Below, piece after piece: positions 46,346 to 55,988 of a stretch of DNA of 64,000 nt. The stretch spans positions 1,488,001-1,552,000 of the forward strand of contig NZ_CP139960.1 of NCBI RefSeq assembly GCF_034424215.1. Direction: 5' to 3'. The position numbers and the translations under genes were made by a program. Below the pieces are notes generated by a model, which saw nothing but the letters and a program-made list of their open reading frames with translations, was not told where the DNA came from and made no database searches. Position 1 is the stretch's first letter. Every line of letters begins with the position of its first letter. Source of the stretch: Niabella yanshanensis (GTDB lineage Bacteria > Bacteroidota > Bacteroidia > Chitinophagales > Chitinophagaceae).

Positions 46346-47736
46346 TTCACTTCGCTTATGTAAAAACTATGTTTTCGGGGTTTGTTGATACGGTATATTT
46401 GTTCCACCAGCACGTCCATTTGCCGCTGCCATCCCTGCCGTACTTCGGGATAGCGTGCTTTAAGGTAATTGTCTAAATTACCTCTTACAAAACCCTCGTT
46501 GATATGCCTGTAAATGGTATCTACCGTTGCCAGATCACCTTTCATTAACAGGCCTTTGTCCATCAAAAAATCATATTCCATCCAGGCATAATCTCTGAAT
46601 CTTCTTTCTATCTGCCATCGCTCTTCATTCAGCCTTTTTATGGCCATCGCCTGCTCATACTGGGGCGTACGGCGTATTTCGGCCATATTAATGCCGGCAT
46701 TAAGCTGCGCCCCGCTCCATTCCCCTATTTTATAATTATCAATTTTAACCATATAGCGGCTGCCATTAAGTCCCTTAACACGTAGTATTTCCTCGTTCAT
46801 CTCTTTATTGAAGGGGATAACGTTTAACGCATCTGCTTCGCGCCGCTGCATGGCACCCCATTCGCCTGTTGACATGGTATCTACGGGAAATGGCAGCGAT
46901 CGGGCCAGATAGTCGAACTGTACGACGCCAGGCTTCGAACGAATATTGGATATCACACAGTTCACCTGCTTTTCTACGCGGGACGCTGCCGCATTTACGG
47001 TAAAGTCAGCCACTTTTGTATGAGCCAATCCCTGTGCCTTTAAAAACAGATAGGCCATAACCAGGTGGCCATCCACCCCTGGATGTATCCTGTCGTTGCC
47101 AATCAGGGTGTAGGTTGAGTCTTTAGCCTGTTCGCGTAAGTTTATCGCTGTCATCGGACGCGTAAAATCAACAAACCCCCAACCACTTTTTTTAGCTGCC
47201 GCTTCCTGGAACAACGCTACTTTAAGCATGGCATTAGCTTTACCAGGAAACATATTGTTTTTGCCAAATTTGCTGGTTTCATCATAAGGTGAGCCGGCAA
47301 CAATGATCTTTTTTACTTCAGGATGTTTATTAAAAGATGCTTCCATTTGTTGCAAAGCTTTATACGATCGTTCCAGCTTTTCTTTGGTTTTTTGAGCACT
47401 GTCTGATTGCAGAAACTCGAAATACCCGGTATCATTCATGCCAAATGTAACGGCAATTACCGAAGGCTTTTTAGCATACACGTCTGTCTCAAGGCGTTTG
47501 TACATCTGCTCTGCTATTTCGCCTCCAATACCGGCATTCACAATAGTAATGGGCATATCGGGAAAACGTGTCATATAGTATAGCCAGATATTGGCATGAT
47601 AACGGCCTCCATGTGTAATACTGTTGCCTACAAAAACAACTCTTTCACCTTTTTTAAACAGCGATACTTCCTGGCTCTTAACATTAAAAGACACCAGTAT
47701 GGCCCAACACAGCAATAAATAGCTAATAATCTTCAT
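46342..47736 (-). CDS. SGNH/GDSL-type hydrolase (probable carbohydrate esterase)
   Basis: A 464-residue secreted protein with a signal peptide ending VKSQ. The SGNH blocks are visible: VFVGNSIT with nucleophile Ser39, NAGIGGE (Gly), TFGMND (Asn101) and DRIHP (Asp215, His218). The C-terminal 200 residues form an extra all-alpha region not found in minimal SGNH enzymes. A role in removing acetyl or other ester groups from a glycan is likely but unproven. It overlaps the downstream GH92 gene by 4 bp. Confidence 0.85.
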   Translation of the reverse strand: MKIISYLLLCWAILVSFNVKSQEVSLFKKGERVVFVGNSITHGGRYHANIWLYYMTRFPDMPITIVNAGIGGEIAEQMYKRLETDVYAKKPSVIAVTFGMNDTGYFEFLQSDSAQKTKEKLERSYKALQQMEASFNKHPEVKKIIVAGSPYDETSKFGKNNMFPGKANAMLKVALFQEAAAKKSGWGFVDFTRPMTAINLREQAKDSTYTLIGNDRIHPGVDGHLVMAYLFLKAQGLAHTKVADFTVNAAASRVEKQVNCVISNIRSKPGVVQFDYLARSLPFPVDTMSTGEWGAMQRREADALNVIPFNKEMNEEILRVKGLNGSRYMVKIDNYKIGEWSGAQLNAGINMAEIRRTPQYEQAMAIKRLNEERWQIERRFRDYAWMEYDFLMDKGLLMKGDLATVDTIYRHINEGFVRGNLDNYLKARYPEVRQGWQRQMDVLVEQIYRINKPRKHSFYISEVK

Positions 47737-47820
47737 GAAAATACTTTGAATAAATAATTTTTTGTTCGAAACAATGCTGCTCCCGCCGCTTATCCCGGCA
47801 GTTGATATATCGTAATTCCT

Positions 47821-49770
47821 TTAATTTAAAGCGTCGGAAGTAAATGATGAAGCTGGTAGTCCTTTATCATTAAACAAGGTAGCCACAGATGTTGCATAAA
47901 ATGCATACCTGACGCCAACCGGCTTCATTGTCTCATCAGCCCTTATTATCACTTTGTCGCCGTCAATCAAAGCTTTGGCGGGTTTCCAAACACCATCCGC
48001 GCCCCGTACTTCAAACCCCTGCAATCCTTTATCACCTGCCTTTAAACCACCATATGTATGAGTGAAGGAGATCACTATTTTATTGCCTCTTTTTTCAAAA
48101 TTCCTGTACAATGGTCCCGAATAGGAAAGACTTGCCTTGTTATAGGTATTATTTAATGCCCAAAGTGCCAGTCGCTTTCCCACATCCTGTTTATTGGCAG
48201 GGTGAATATTATTGTTATTACCGATATCCAGCGTAACTGCCATACCGGTATTAGCAGCCAGCGACAGGCTTCGGCGTTGGGCGTCGCGCAATTGCGCCGC
48301 ATCTACCTGATCACCCCCATATTTAAATGGCGCAATCTGAACAAAATAAAATGGGAATGTTCCCTGTCCCCATTGCTTCCGCCAATCGTTTATCATCAGC
48401 GGAAAGAGGCGGGTATACTGCCTGGCCCTTCCCACATTGGATTCACCCTGGTACCATATAGCTCCCTTTATAGCAAACGGAACCAGAGGTGCGATCATTG
48501 AATTATATAAAACCGAAGGCTGGTTGGGCCAGGTATTAAAAAGAGGTTGGGGTTTAGTAGCCACCAGCTTAAAATACCATTCGCCGCTCAAGGGGATTCC
48601 AACGTCCCTTTTCCCAGCAGCAGGATATAATATCATTTGAGATGCAGTACCGTATATACCGCCTGTACCGCCATCGTCTATTACCTTAACTGCGATAATA
48701 TTTTCGCCAGCCCGCACCCATTTGCCGGGAATGGTATAATGTCTTTCAACCGCCCAGGTAAAACCCTGCATGGTACTATCCAGCTCCTGCCCGTTAAAAT
48801 AGGTTATGTCGCGGTCATCAATCGGACCCAGGTTTAATTTCAGATCCTTGCCCACCCAACTCTCTGGAATATTCACCACTTTTTTAAACCACACAATACC
48901 ATCTACGTCCGGCAGACCTGCGTTTTCCCAAACGCCAGGCAACTGCATTGTCTTCCAATCGTTCATAAGGTTGTTCGAATATGCTTTTCCCCTATCGGTC
49001 AGTACCCTCGTCCAGGTAAGGTTTTGAATACTGTCGGCCACGCGGATGGCAGCCCTATTTCTGTTTACTGAGTCAATCTTGTCAAGTTCTTTGTCGAAAT
49101 CCTTCATCATTCTGAGCGAAGTTTCACTAGTCCATGCTTCTGCAATCGTGCCTCCCCAGCTGGTATGTATCAGCCCTACAGGAATTTTTAATGTATTGTA
49201 TAATTCACGGCCAAAAAAATAAGCCGTCGCACTAAAAGCTCCTACAGTAGCGGGCGAACAGGTGGCCCAGTTGCCGCTCAGATCGCTTTTGGGTGCAAAT
49301 GCTATTTCTTTTTCTACAGTAAACATTCTTATAGACGGATGCTTTGCGGCAGCTATTTCTGCTGCCGAATTGAGGATAGGATCGGTAGACCATCCCGAAA
49401 CAGGCATCTCCATATTCGATTGCCCTGAACATATCCATACTTCACCAACCAATACATCACGTAAAACCATCCTTTCTTTGCTCTCTATACTTATTGTATA
49501 AGGTCCGCCTGCGACAGGAGTTGCCAGCTTTATCATCCACCTACCCCTATTATCGGCTACGGTATGCATTTTTTTACCGGACCAGCTTGCGGTTAGGGTT
49601 ACATTTTGCCCCGGGGTAGTCCATCCCCAAATGGGTGCGTCAGCTTTTTGCTGCAATACCATACTGTCAGCAAAAACAGCTGGTAATTTCAGCTGTGCCC
49701 ATGAGTTCGATATAAGGCAGTTCGCCACAGTTACAAATGCGAATATTTTTTTTATCTGTCTACCTGTCAT
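47821..49770 (-). CDS. Sialate O-acetylesterase-like SGNH esterase with inserted beta-sandwich
   Basis: A 649-residue secreted protein. Nucleophile Ser118 lies in VWICSGQSNMEMPV and the oxyanion segment in GAIWYQGESNVGRA. IHPANKQDVGKR gives the catalytic His. Between these halves sits a sandwich domain of about 120 residues (from about 265; VWFKKVVNIPESWVGKDLKL), resembling a galactose-binding jelly roll. Such enzymes deacetylate sugars, including hemicellulose or mannan, and the sialic-acid label is only historical. It is the first gene of the run leading to the SGNH, GH92 and ROK genes. Confidence 0.88.
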   Translation of the reverse strand: MTGRQIKKIFAFVTVANCLISNSWAQLKLPAVFADSMVLQQKADAPIWGWTTPGQNVTLTASWSGKKMHTVADNRGRWMIKLATPVAGGPYTISIESKERMVLRDVLVGEVWICSGQSNMEMPVSGWSTDPILNSAAEIAAAKHPSIRMFTVEKEIAFAPKSDLSGNWATCSPATVGAFSATAYFFGRELYNTLKIPVGLIHTSWGGTIAEAWTSETSLRMMKDFDKELDKIDSVNRNRAAIRVADSIQNLTWTRVLTDRGKAYSNNLMNDWKTMQLPGVWENAGLPDVDGIVWFKKVVNIPESWVGKDLKLNLGPIDDRDITYFNGQELDSTMQGFTWAVERHYTIPGKWVRAGENIIAVKVIDDGGTGGIYGTASQMILYPAAGKRDVGIPLSGEWYFKLVATKPQPLFNTWPNQPSVLYNSMIAPLVPFAIKGAIWYQGESNVGRARQYTRLFPLMINDWRKQWGQGTFPFYFVQIAPFKYGGDQVDAAQLRDAQRRSLSLAANTGMAVTLDIGNNNNIHPANKQDVGKRLALWALNNTYNKASLSYSGPLYRNFEKRGNKIVISFTHTYGGLKAGDKGLQGFEVRGADGVWKPAKALIDGDKVIIRADETMKPVGVRYAFYATSVATLFNDKGLPASSFTSDALN

Positions 49771-50230
49771 AACATGTACGATTTAGAAGGGAAGTATAAT
49801 GTAGCGTTTACCTTCATCTTTTTAGTTTAATGAGCCTGCGTTAAGCGCCTTTCGCAACTATCCGGTCGACACTAAAGGATATACAAAGTATAGACACGCA
49901 ACCGGGCTGCTACCGCTACTGCTATTGTTAAAATCTTATCCTCTTATAGAGGTATATGGCAATTTAATGTACTTATCAGTTCCGTTACGAAAATAATACT
50001 ATGCAGTTTGATTCCCATGTGTTCCGTTCATTAAAGAAAAAATATTGTTGCCTGAAAGGCATTAGTCGCGTTGCCGGTATTTTGGCGTTTCTATGTAATA
50101 TCCGCATATCCGGAACCAGTGCTGGAAAGGAGCTTTTGGAAGACAGAACACATTCTACATGGGCGGCCTGTAAAATAATGAAACCAATAGTAGAAAAAGC
50201 TATTAAAAGGACATTGAATCATAAGCAATA
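49771..50230. other. Divergent intergenic region between two esterase genes
   Basis: A 460-bp region between oppositely oriented, paralogous esterase genes, expected to hold both promoters. I found no good TTTG-19-TAnnTTTG match. A 76-codon plus-strand frame (50001-50231) that touches the start of the next gene has no recognisable features. Confidence 0.5.
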
Positions 50231-52186
50231 ATGTTGACCATGAAACTAAAATTTGTATTCGTTCTACTTTTTCTTGCAGGCACCATTACAACAAGAGCCA
50301 ATGTAAAACTTCCAGCCTTATTTCAGAACCATATGGTTTTACAACGGGACAAGCCCTGCACGATATGGGGTACTGCTGCAAACGAAGAAAAAATAACTGT
50401 CACCTTTAATAATGCTGTCTTTAGCACTACCGCCAGAAACGGTCAATGGAAAATCATCCTTCCCCGGCAACCTGCGGGCGGCCCGTACACGATCATCATA
50501 AAAGGCAATAATCTCATTAAGTTATCCGACGTCCTCTTCGGCGATGTCTGGATTTGCGGGGGACAGAGCAATATGCAGTTTAGTGTAAAAGAATCAAAAC
50601 CTCAACCTGATACTGCAAGTTTCAACAACAATCTGATCCGGCTATTTACGGTAGGCATTGGGGCTGACTTTGTTCCGCAACAAGATGTTAAAAACGGAGC
50701 CTGGAAAATTGCAACTGTTAAAGAAGTGAATAGCTTTACGGCAGCCGGGTTTTTCTTTGGTAGTTATCTGCAGCAACATTTGAAAGTACCTATTGGACTG
50801 ATCAGTTCCAATCTTGGCGCAACAGCCATTGAAGAGTGGATGAGCAATGATGCCATCAAGGCGTTTCCCCAATTTCGACCTTTTTACAATAGCTATATAC
50901 TACCAGGTAAAAGCATGAAGGAAATGACTGATGATTTTGAAAAGATAAAACACTCCTGGAAGAAAAATTTCTATTTAAAAGATGATCCGGGTTTGAAAGA
51001 AAAATGGTATTTGCCGGAAACCGATACTGAGAATTGGAAAACCATGAATCAGCCATCGCATTGGGAAGATAATGACCTGAAAGACTACGATGGCTCAGTA
51101 TGGTTCAGGAAAACATACGACTCTTTACCCAGAGATTTTATGGGGAACACCAGCATTAGCCTGGGGCAGGTAGACGACTATAACACCTGTTGGGTCAACG
51201 GCGTACAGATTGGGGAAGGTTTTGGCAACATGAATATGTATACCTACAAAATACCCGATAGTATTCTGAGGCCCCAAAAAAATGTAGTTGTGGTTCGTGT
51301 GTTCGACGCCGGGGGAAAAGGCGGCATGTATAATATGTTTTGGAATCCCTTTCTTGCGGGCTCCTGGAAATACAAAAGAGGCGTGAAAATTGACGCATCT
51401 ATTTTCCAAAAGCCGCTGGTGGCTAATTCCTATATTTTTGGAACACCCACCATTTTATACAACGCCAACATCGCGCCATTAACGTCGTTCAGTGTTACAG
51501 GCTTTATCTGGTACCAGGGAGAAGCCAATACGGGCAGGGCTGCAGAATATAAGCAATTATTGCCCGCGATGATCACTGACTGGCGTAAACAATTTAACCA
51601 GGGAGCGTTACCCTTTCTACTGGTACAGTTACCTAATTTTGGGAAAGAGCCGCCAATACCCGAAGACAATGACTGGGCAGAACTTCGCGAGGCGCAGGCT
51701 TCGGCATTGCGTCTACCCAAAACAGCAATGGCTGTTACGATTGATATTGGTGAGGCAGACAATTTACATCCACACAATAAATTAGAGGTAGGAAACCGGC
51801 TGGCAATGGCCGCAATGGATATAGCCTACCGTATAGACAGCAATGGAACTAGTGCCTGCTATAAAAGTATGCAGGTAAAAGGAGACAGCATTATTATCGA
51901 GTTGGATAAAAATATTGAGTGTAGAGATAAATACGGATATATAAGAGGCTTTGCAATGGCAGGCGCTGATAACGTCTTTTACTGGGCAAAGGCTTCTGTT
52001 GTTGGTCCCCGATCGATTATTGTTTATAATCCTTTGATAAAGTCGCCGCTAAACGTAAGATACCTGTGGAGCGGCGAGCCAGGCATCATTGATTTATATA
52101 GTAAGGGAGGACTACCTGTGGCGCCGTTCAGAACGGACAGCCTCCCTCTAAAAACGGAATACAACTTCTACGAGTTTCTGCCATAG
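50231..52186 (+). CDS. Sialate O-acetylesterase-like SGNH esterase with inserted beta-sandwich (paralog)
   Basis: A 651-residue paralog of the gene at 47821-49770, encoded on the other strand. It has a signal peptide (ending TTRA), VWICGGQSNMQFSV (Ser113), GFIWYQGEANTGRA and LHPHNKLEVGNRLA for the catalytic His, plus the same inserted sandwich domain (VWFRKTYDSLPRDFM and the following strands). An ATG nine bases downstream (50240) is an equally good start. It stops 9 bp before the end of the convergent GH43 gene, so the two transcripts probably run into each other. Confidence 0.88.
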   Translation: MLTMKLKFVFVLLFLAGTITTRANVKLPALFQNHMVLQRDKPCTIWGTAANEEKITVTFNNAVFSTTARNGQWKIILPRQPAGGPYTIIIKGNNLIKLSDVLFGDVWICGGQSNMQFSVKESKPQPDTASFNNNLIRLFTVGIGADFVPQQDVKNGAWKIATVKEVNSFTAAGFFFGSYLQQHLKVPIGLISSNLGATAIEEWMSNDAIKAFPQFRPFYNSYILPGKSMKEMTDDFEKIKHSWKKNFYLKDDPGLKEKWYLPETDTENWKTMNQPSHWEDNDLKDYDGSVWFRKTYDSLPRDFMGNTSISLGQVDDYNTCWVNGVQIGEGFGNMNMYTYKIPDSILRPQKNVVVVRVFDAGGKGGMYNMFWNPFLAGSWKYKRGVKIDASIFQKPLVANSYIFGTPTILYNANIAPLTSFSVTGFIWYQGEANTGRAAEYKQLLPAMITDWRKQFNQGALPFLLVQLPNFGKEPPIPEDNDWAELREAQASALRLPKTAMAVTIDIGEADNLHPHNKLEVGNRLAMAAMDIAYRIDSNGTSACYKSMQVKGDSIIIELDKNIECRDKYGYIRGFAMAGADNVFYWAKASVVGPRSIIVYNPLIKSPLNVRYLWSGEPGIIDLYSKGGLPVAPFRTDSLPLKTEYNFYEFLP

Positions 52187-52195
52187 TATTTTTTG

Positions 52196-53749
52196 TTACT
52201 CCTGAAAATAGCGGATATTAAAATCTTCAAAGATAGCCGGTTCTTGCCCCCGCTGCAAAAGCCCCGGTCGCGCGCTCCGGTCCCAGGGTGGTGTCAAATT
52301 ATTATCAAAATCACCTACCTCTATTTCCTGCCATTTCTGCTTATCAATGCTATAAAAGAACTGAATCGTCTTCTTTCCTGCTACGATCATTTTTAAATGC
52401 ACAGGCAGTTGCTGACGCAAAACGGCTGTTTGGTGCACCACCATAGTTTTATCATTGGTACTCCAGACTACAACCTGGTTCCCCTGAGCCGCTATTCCTA
52501 TCGCCTGATCCGCATCGCCGTATAAAACCAGGCCTTTTGAAGACCTGTTGTAATTCAACACGGTAGTGGACAATTCATAATTATATTGTGCCGGCCTTAG
52601 GGTTAAAGCAGTGCCTGATGTATTCCCCGCTACTGCAATTCCGGATAAATGCAATTGCCCCTTTTTTACCTTGATATCCAGCCTGGCATGTCTGAAGTCC
52701 CATTGCCAGGCGGCACTCAGTCGCTCAGTATTAAAGTCGTCGGTAAATCCCTTAACTTCCTGTCCTGATATCCATTCAAAGTCTGGCCAGCCGGTGTCTT
52801 TGTTCCAGTGTACCCGGCTCAGCATGCCTTCTCTTCCAGTGAACACATCCGATTTTTTATTATACGCATGGAACATATAGTAATCGTCTCCTTTTTGATC
52901 GGAAACAATCGTACCATGACCAGTACATTTCCAGTTATCAAAGCCATCCATTACGGGATTGTTTTGATAGCTGGTGTACGGTCCTTTCAGCGACGCAGAC
53001 CTTGCAACATTTACGTGATAGCTACATTGCACACCACAGCAACCACCGGCAGAATACAATAAATAGTAATAGTCATTTCTTTTAATGATGCATTGACCTT
53101 CCAGCCCTTTCCTTTTATCGTCCCGAAGTAACATGAAAGGTTGCCCGATTGTGCTCAATCCATCGGGAGATAATTCATACCCCAATAATTCGATAGGGCG
53201 ATCGTCCAGGCCATAGGCTTTAAAGCTAAGATACCACCGGTCCTTCTCTTCTGTAATAAACGCATCAATTGCCTCCTTCCCATGTTCCACTACAATACCT
53301 CTATCCGTAAATCCCTTTTCAGGATCCTCAGAAGTTGCTACACCGATACAGGATATACCATCCGCTTTCTTCCTCGCAGTATAATAAACATAATAAGTTC
53401 CATTTCGGTAGAATAATTCGGGCGCCCAAAATGACGACGATGCCCATTCGGGTGTTTTGTCAAAAATATAGCCTGCCTCTTTCCAATGAATCAGGTCCTC
53501 AGATTTGAAAAGCGGATAATGCGGCGCCCACTCCGACGAAGTTCCTGTAGCATAGTAAGTGTTTCCCACGCGGATAACAGAGGGATCGGCAAAGTCTCCC
53601 GGAATAACAGGCTTGATCCGGCCGGTATCCTGGTAATATCTTTTACTCAGGTTTTGTTGAAAAATCGTAATGGGCTTTACAGCGAAACATTTACCGGGTG
53701 CGCTGATAGCTATCAGGCCTAGCAAAGCAACAACTATTATTTTTTTCAT
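52196..53749 (-). CDS. GH43 family glycoside hydrolase with C-terminal beta-sandwich
   Basis: A 517-residue secreted protein. Residues about 45-345 form a five-bladed propeller with the three GH43 acidic residues: Asp55 (GDFADPSVIR, base), Asp162 (EAIDAFITEE, pKa modulator) and Glu217 (GLEGQCI, acid). The rest is a concanavalin-like sandwich (about 350-515, DUF1349/GH43 C-domain style). GH43 enzymes are inverting arabinofuranosidases, xylosidases or galactosidases; specificity is not clear. It is the last gene of the operon sigma factor, GH92, GH31, GH43. Confidence 0.88.
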   Translation of the reverse strand: MKKIIVVALLGLIAISAPGKCFAVKPITIFQQNLSKRYYQDTGRIKPVIPGDFADPSVIRVGNTYYATGTSSEWAPHYPLFKSEDLIHWKEAGYIFDKTPEWASSSFWAPELFYRNGTYYVYYTARKKADGISCIGVATSEDPEKGFTDRGIVVEHGKEAIDAFITEEKDRWYLSFKAYGLDDRPIELLGYELSPDGLSTIGQPFMLLRDDKRKGLEGQCIIKRNDYYYLLYSAGGCCGVQCSYHVNVARSASLKGPYTSYQNNPVMDGFDNWKCTGHGTIVSDQKGDDYYMFHAYNKKSDVFTGREGMLSRVHWNKDTGWPDFEWISGQEVKGFTDDFNTERLSAAWQWDFRHARLDIKVKKGQLHLSGIAVAGNTSGTALTLRPAQYNYELSTTVLNYNRSSKGLVLYGDADQAIGIAAQGNQVVVWSTNDKTMVVHQTAVLRQQLPVHLKMIVAGKKTIQFFYSIDKQKWQEIEVGDFDNNLTPPWDRSARPGLLQRGQEPAIFEDFNIRYFQE

Positions 53750-53790
53750 ATACTTAAAGTAGTCGCTAAAATAAACATAAACGTGATAAC

Positions 53791-55956
53791 CTATTTAATC
53801 CATTGAAACTTGTCCAAAAAGTATCGTGCCGGCACTGCCGCACCTTGCCGCATGAGTCTCGGCTTACCTCTTTCCATAAATATTTTCACTTTGTTGAATA
53901 CCCCTTTTTCATAGTCAAAACTGTGACCGTCATCTTCAAAAAGCCAGGAAGGCCGGGGCGAAGCCCGATACAAACGGCATACAAGTTCAGACCTGGTTGC
54001 TTTATCGATATAGGGCAATGGTTTACAAAGAGGAAGTATGGTTCCCTCCTTTACGAAAAGAGGGATATCACTTAAACCGAAAGACAGTTTGTAGGTGTTA
54101 CCTCCTTCGTATTTTTGATTGTTATTAAAATTATACCAGATTCCCGCCGGCAAATACACTTCCCGTTCGTCAGCCTCGCGCAACAACGGCGCAGCCAGCA
54201 GGTCCTGTCCAATCATGTATTCATCAGCAAGGTTAAAGACTTTATCGTCATTGGGATAATCCATCACCAGGGCTCGGAATACCGGGATGCCTGTCTTATA
54301 ATAATCATAAAAGGCATTGTATAAATAAGGAATCAGACTCATTCTGAAATTCAACAGTTGCCTGACAATGGCTTCATTTGCACCTGCGTCGGGCAGCAAC
54401 TGGTTATTATTGTTCTTCGCCTTGTCAAACTGAAGCCAGGGTGGGCTTTGCAGGTACCAGCTATTGTACAAAGTTTGCGCAGATAATATAGCCGTTTGGC
54501 TCCTTCTGATCAGCTCTTTAAATGAGCCTGACTCTCTCACTTCGGGCGACCAAAGCAAACCACTAAAACCAGAATTACTGATCATTTCCACATACTCCCG
54601 GTGATTGTAAGTGTCGCTATAGAGCACCGATGGATAAGATGACGCCATTGCATTGGAAGATCGTACGTCCAAATAAGTCCTCTGATTTTTTTTCCTGAAA
54701 ATATCGAAGATTGTCTTCTGATATAATAACCCAAACAACTGGTGCATTTGTTCTCCATCAATGCCGGAAGGAAACTGGGAATGCTCCGGAAAACTCCAAC
54801 GGGCGTTGCCAAACCGGAGATCGGAGTTATCGCATTCATCCATTTTAAACCCAGACACGCCGATATCTACGAAGTTTTGTTTGTGGTGGGAAGCGAATAC
54901 ATGCCTTGCTTGGGGATCGGCAAAATCCGGAACCAGCCCTCCAAATCCCAAATAGTCACCTGAATAGGGAAAAAGCGACGTATACAGCGGGCTCTCCTTT
55001 TTCACAAATGCATGTTCCCAAAGATTGATTTTATACCCCTTCCGGCCTAAAACTTCTATCATTTCCTGTGGACGGGGGAACGCTTCTGTATTCCATACGA
55101 ATGAACAGGGATAAGCGGCAGTCTGCCAACCCGGTTCCAGCCCTATTACGTCCACTGGTATATTATTATTCCTGAAATAACTGGCTGCTTTTAAAACATC
55201 TTTTTCATTAAAATCGGCCTTTACCCTGTATTTTATTCCCAATCCCCACAAAGGAGGTAGGGCTCCTCCCCCCGAAAAAATATTGTAGCGCTGCACTGCG
55301 GTCCGCATATCGCGCCCGCTAAATATATAAACTTCTATGCCTTTTACATTGGGTATATCCACCAATACATCGCCCGAGGGCTGCCGGTCGGATCTATAAA
55401 GATCATCAACCGATAGTTTAACAGCTGTACTCCGCTTTTCCTGATCGCTATTATTATCTTTCGGACGGTTGCCGCCACAATAAAACGTACAATACCGCGC
55501 CGTGTTTACCAGTACGGCATAGCCCCTGTTAGATACATAATAAGGAAGTGGCGCATGCGTGTAACCTAGATTATTTAGCGGATAGTCATTTACTATGGGT
55601 ACTTTCCGTAAGCCATTTTGGTTGAACGATCCGATTTGCAGGCCAAACCCGTAAAGCTGCTCATTATCTCCAAGTGGAATGGATACTTTAACCCCACGCT
55701 CATTTACCGTGATATGAACATCTGACAGGCTAAAAGGTAACCGGCCCTGTGGAAGCATCTGCAACGCACCCGCAGACGGTTTTGATGCTGCAATACTCAC
55801 CGGAGTAAAAGCGGCCGGGCTACCTGCTGTAATCTTAAAAATTCCCGGGTGCACTTCCTCAATCTGCTGTCCATGAAGGACAATGGACCAGTGAAATAAA
55901 ACAATATAAAAAAACAAAGTTTTTATACTTCCTACAGTTGGTTTGCTATTTGACAT
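53791..55956 (-). CDS. GH31 family glycoside hydrolase
   Basis: A 721-residue secreted enzyme. The (beta/alpha)8 domain begins near PPLWGLGIKYR, and the nucleophile is Asp373 in FKMDECDNSD (the KxDxxE signature). A second acidic candidate is Asp448 in LYSDTYNHREY. The N-terminal beta-sandwich and C-terminal beta domains are present. GH31 enzymes retain configuration and act on alpha-glucosides, alpha-xylosides, alpha-galactosides or alpha-mannosides; this member is not a textbook maltase and could be an alpha-galactosidase-like form. It lies between the GH92 and GH43 genes in one operon (gaps of 32 and 41 bp). Confidence 0.88.
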   Translation of the reverse strand: MSNSKPTVGSIKTLFFYIVLFHWSIVLHGQQIEEVHPGIFKITAGSPAAFTPVSIAASKPSAGALQMLPQGRLPFSLSDVHITVNERGVKVSIPLGDNEQLYGFGLQIGSFNQNGLRKVPIVNDYPLNNLGYTHAPLPYYVSNRGYAVLVNTARYCTFYCGGNRPKDNNSDQEKRSTAVKLSVDDLYRSDRQPSGDVLVDIPNVKGIEVYIFSGRDMRTAVQRYNIFSGGGALPPLWGLGIKYRVKADFNEKDVLKAASYFRNNNIPVDVIGLEPGWQTAAYPCSFVWNTEAFPRPQEMIEVLGRKGYKINLWEHAFVKKESPLYTSLFPYSGDYLGFGGLVPDFADPQARHVFASHHKQNFVDIGVSGFKMDECDNSDLRFGNARWSFPEHSQFPSGIDGEQMHQLFGLLYQKTIFDIFRKKNQRTYLDVRSSNAMASSYPSVLYSDTYNHREYVEMISNSGFSGLLWSPEVRESGSFKELIRRSQTAILSAQTLYNSWYLQSPPWLQFDKAKNNNNQLLPDAGANEAIVRQLLNFRMSLIPYLYNAFYDYYKTGIPVFRALVMDYPNDDKVFNLADEYMIGQDLLAAPLLREADEREVYLPAGIWYNFNNNQKYEGGNTYKLSFGLSDIPLFVKEGTILPLCKPLPYIDKATRSELVCRLYRASPRPSWLFEDDGHSFDYEKGVFNKVKIFMERGKPRLMRQGAAVPARYFLDKFQWIK

Positions 55957-55988
55957 GAGTATTGAATTAAAAGAAACGCTGCATTTCG

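Noticed and set aside
50001-50231. 76-codon plus-strand frame whose stop overlaps the start of the esterase gene (TAATG)
   Set aside because: No recognised domain, signal or conservation clue; the sequence does not look like its neighbours' coding style, so the overlap is probably chance.
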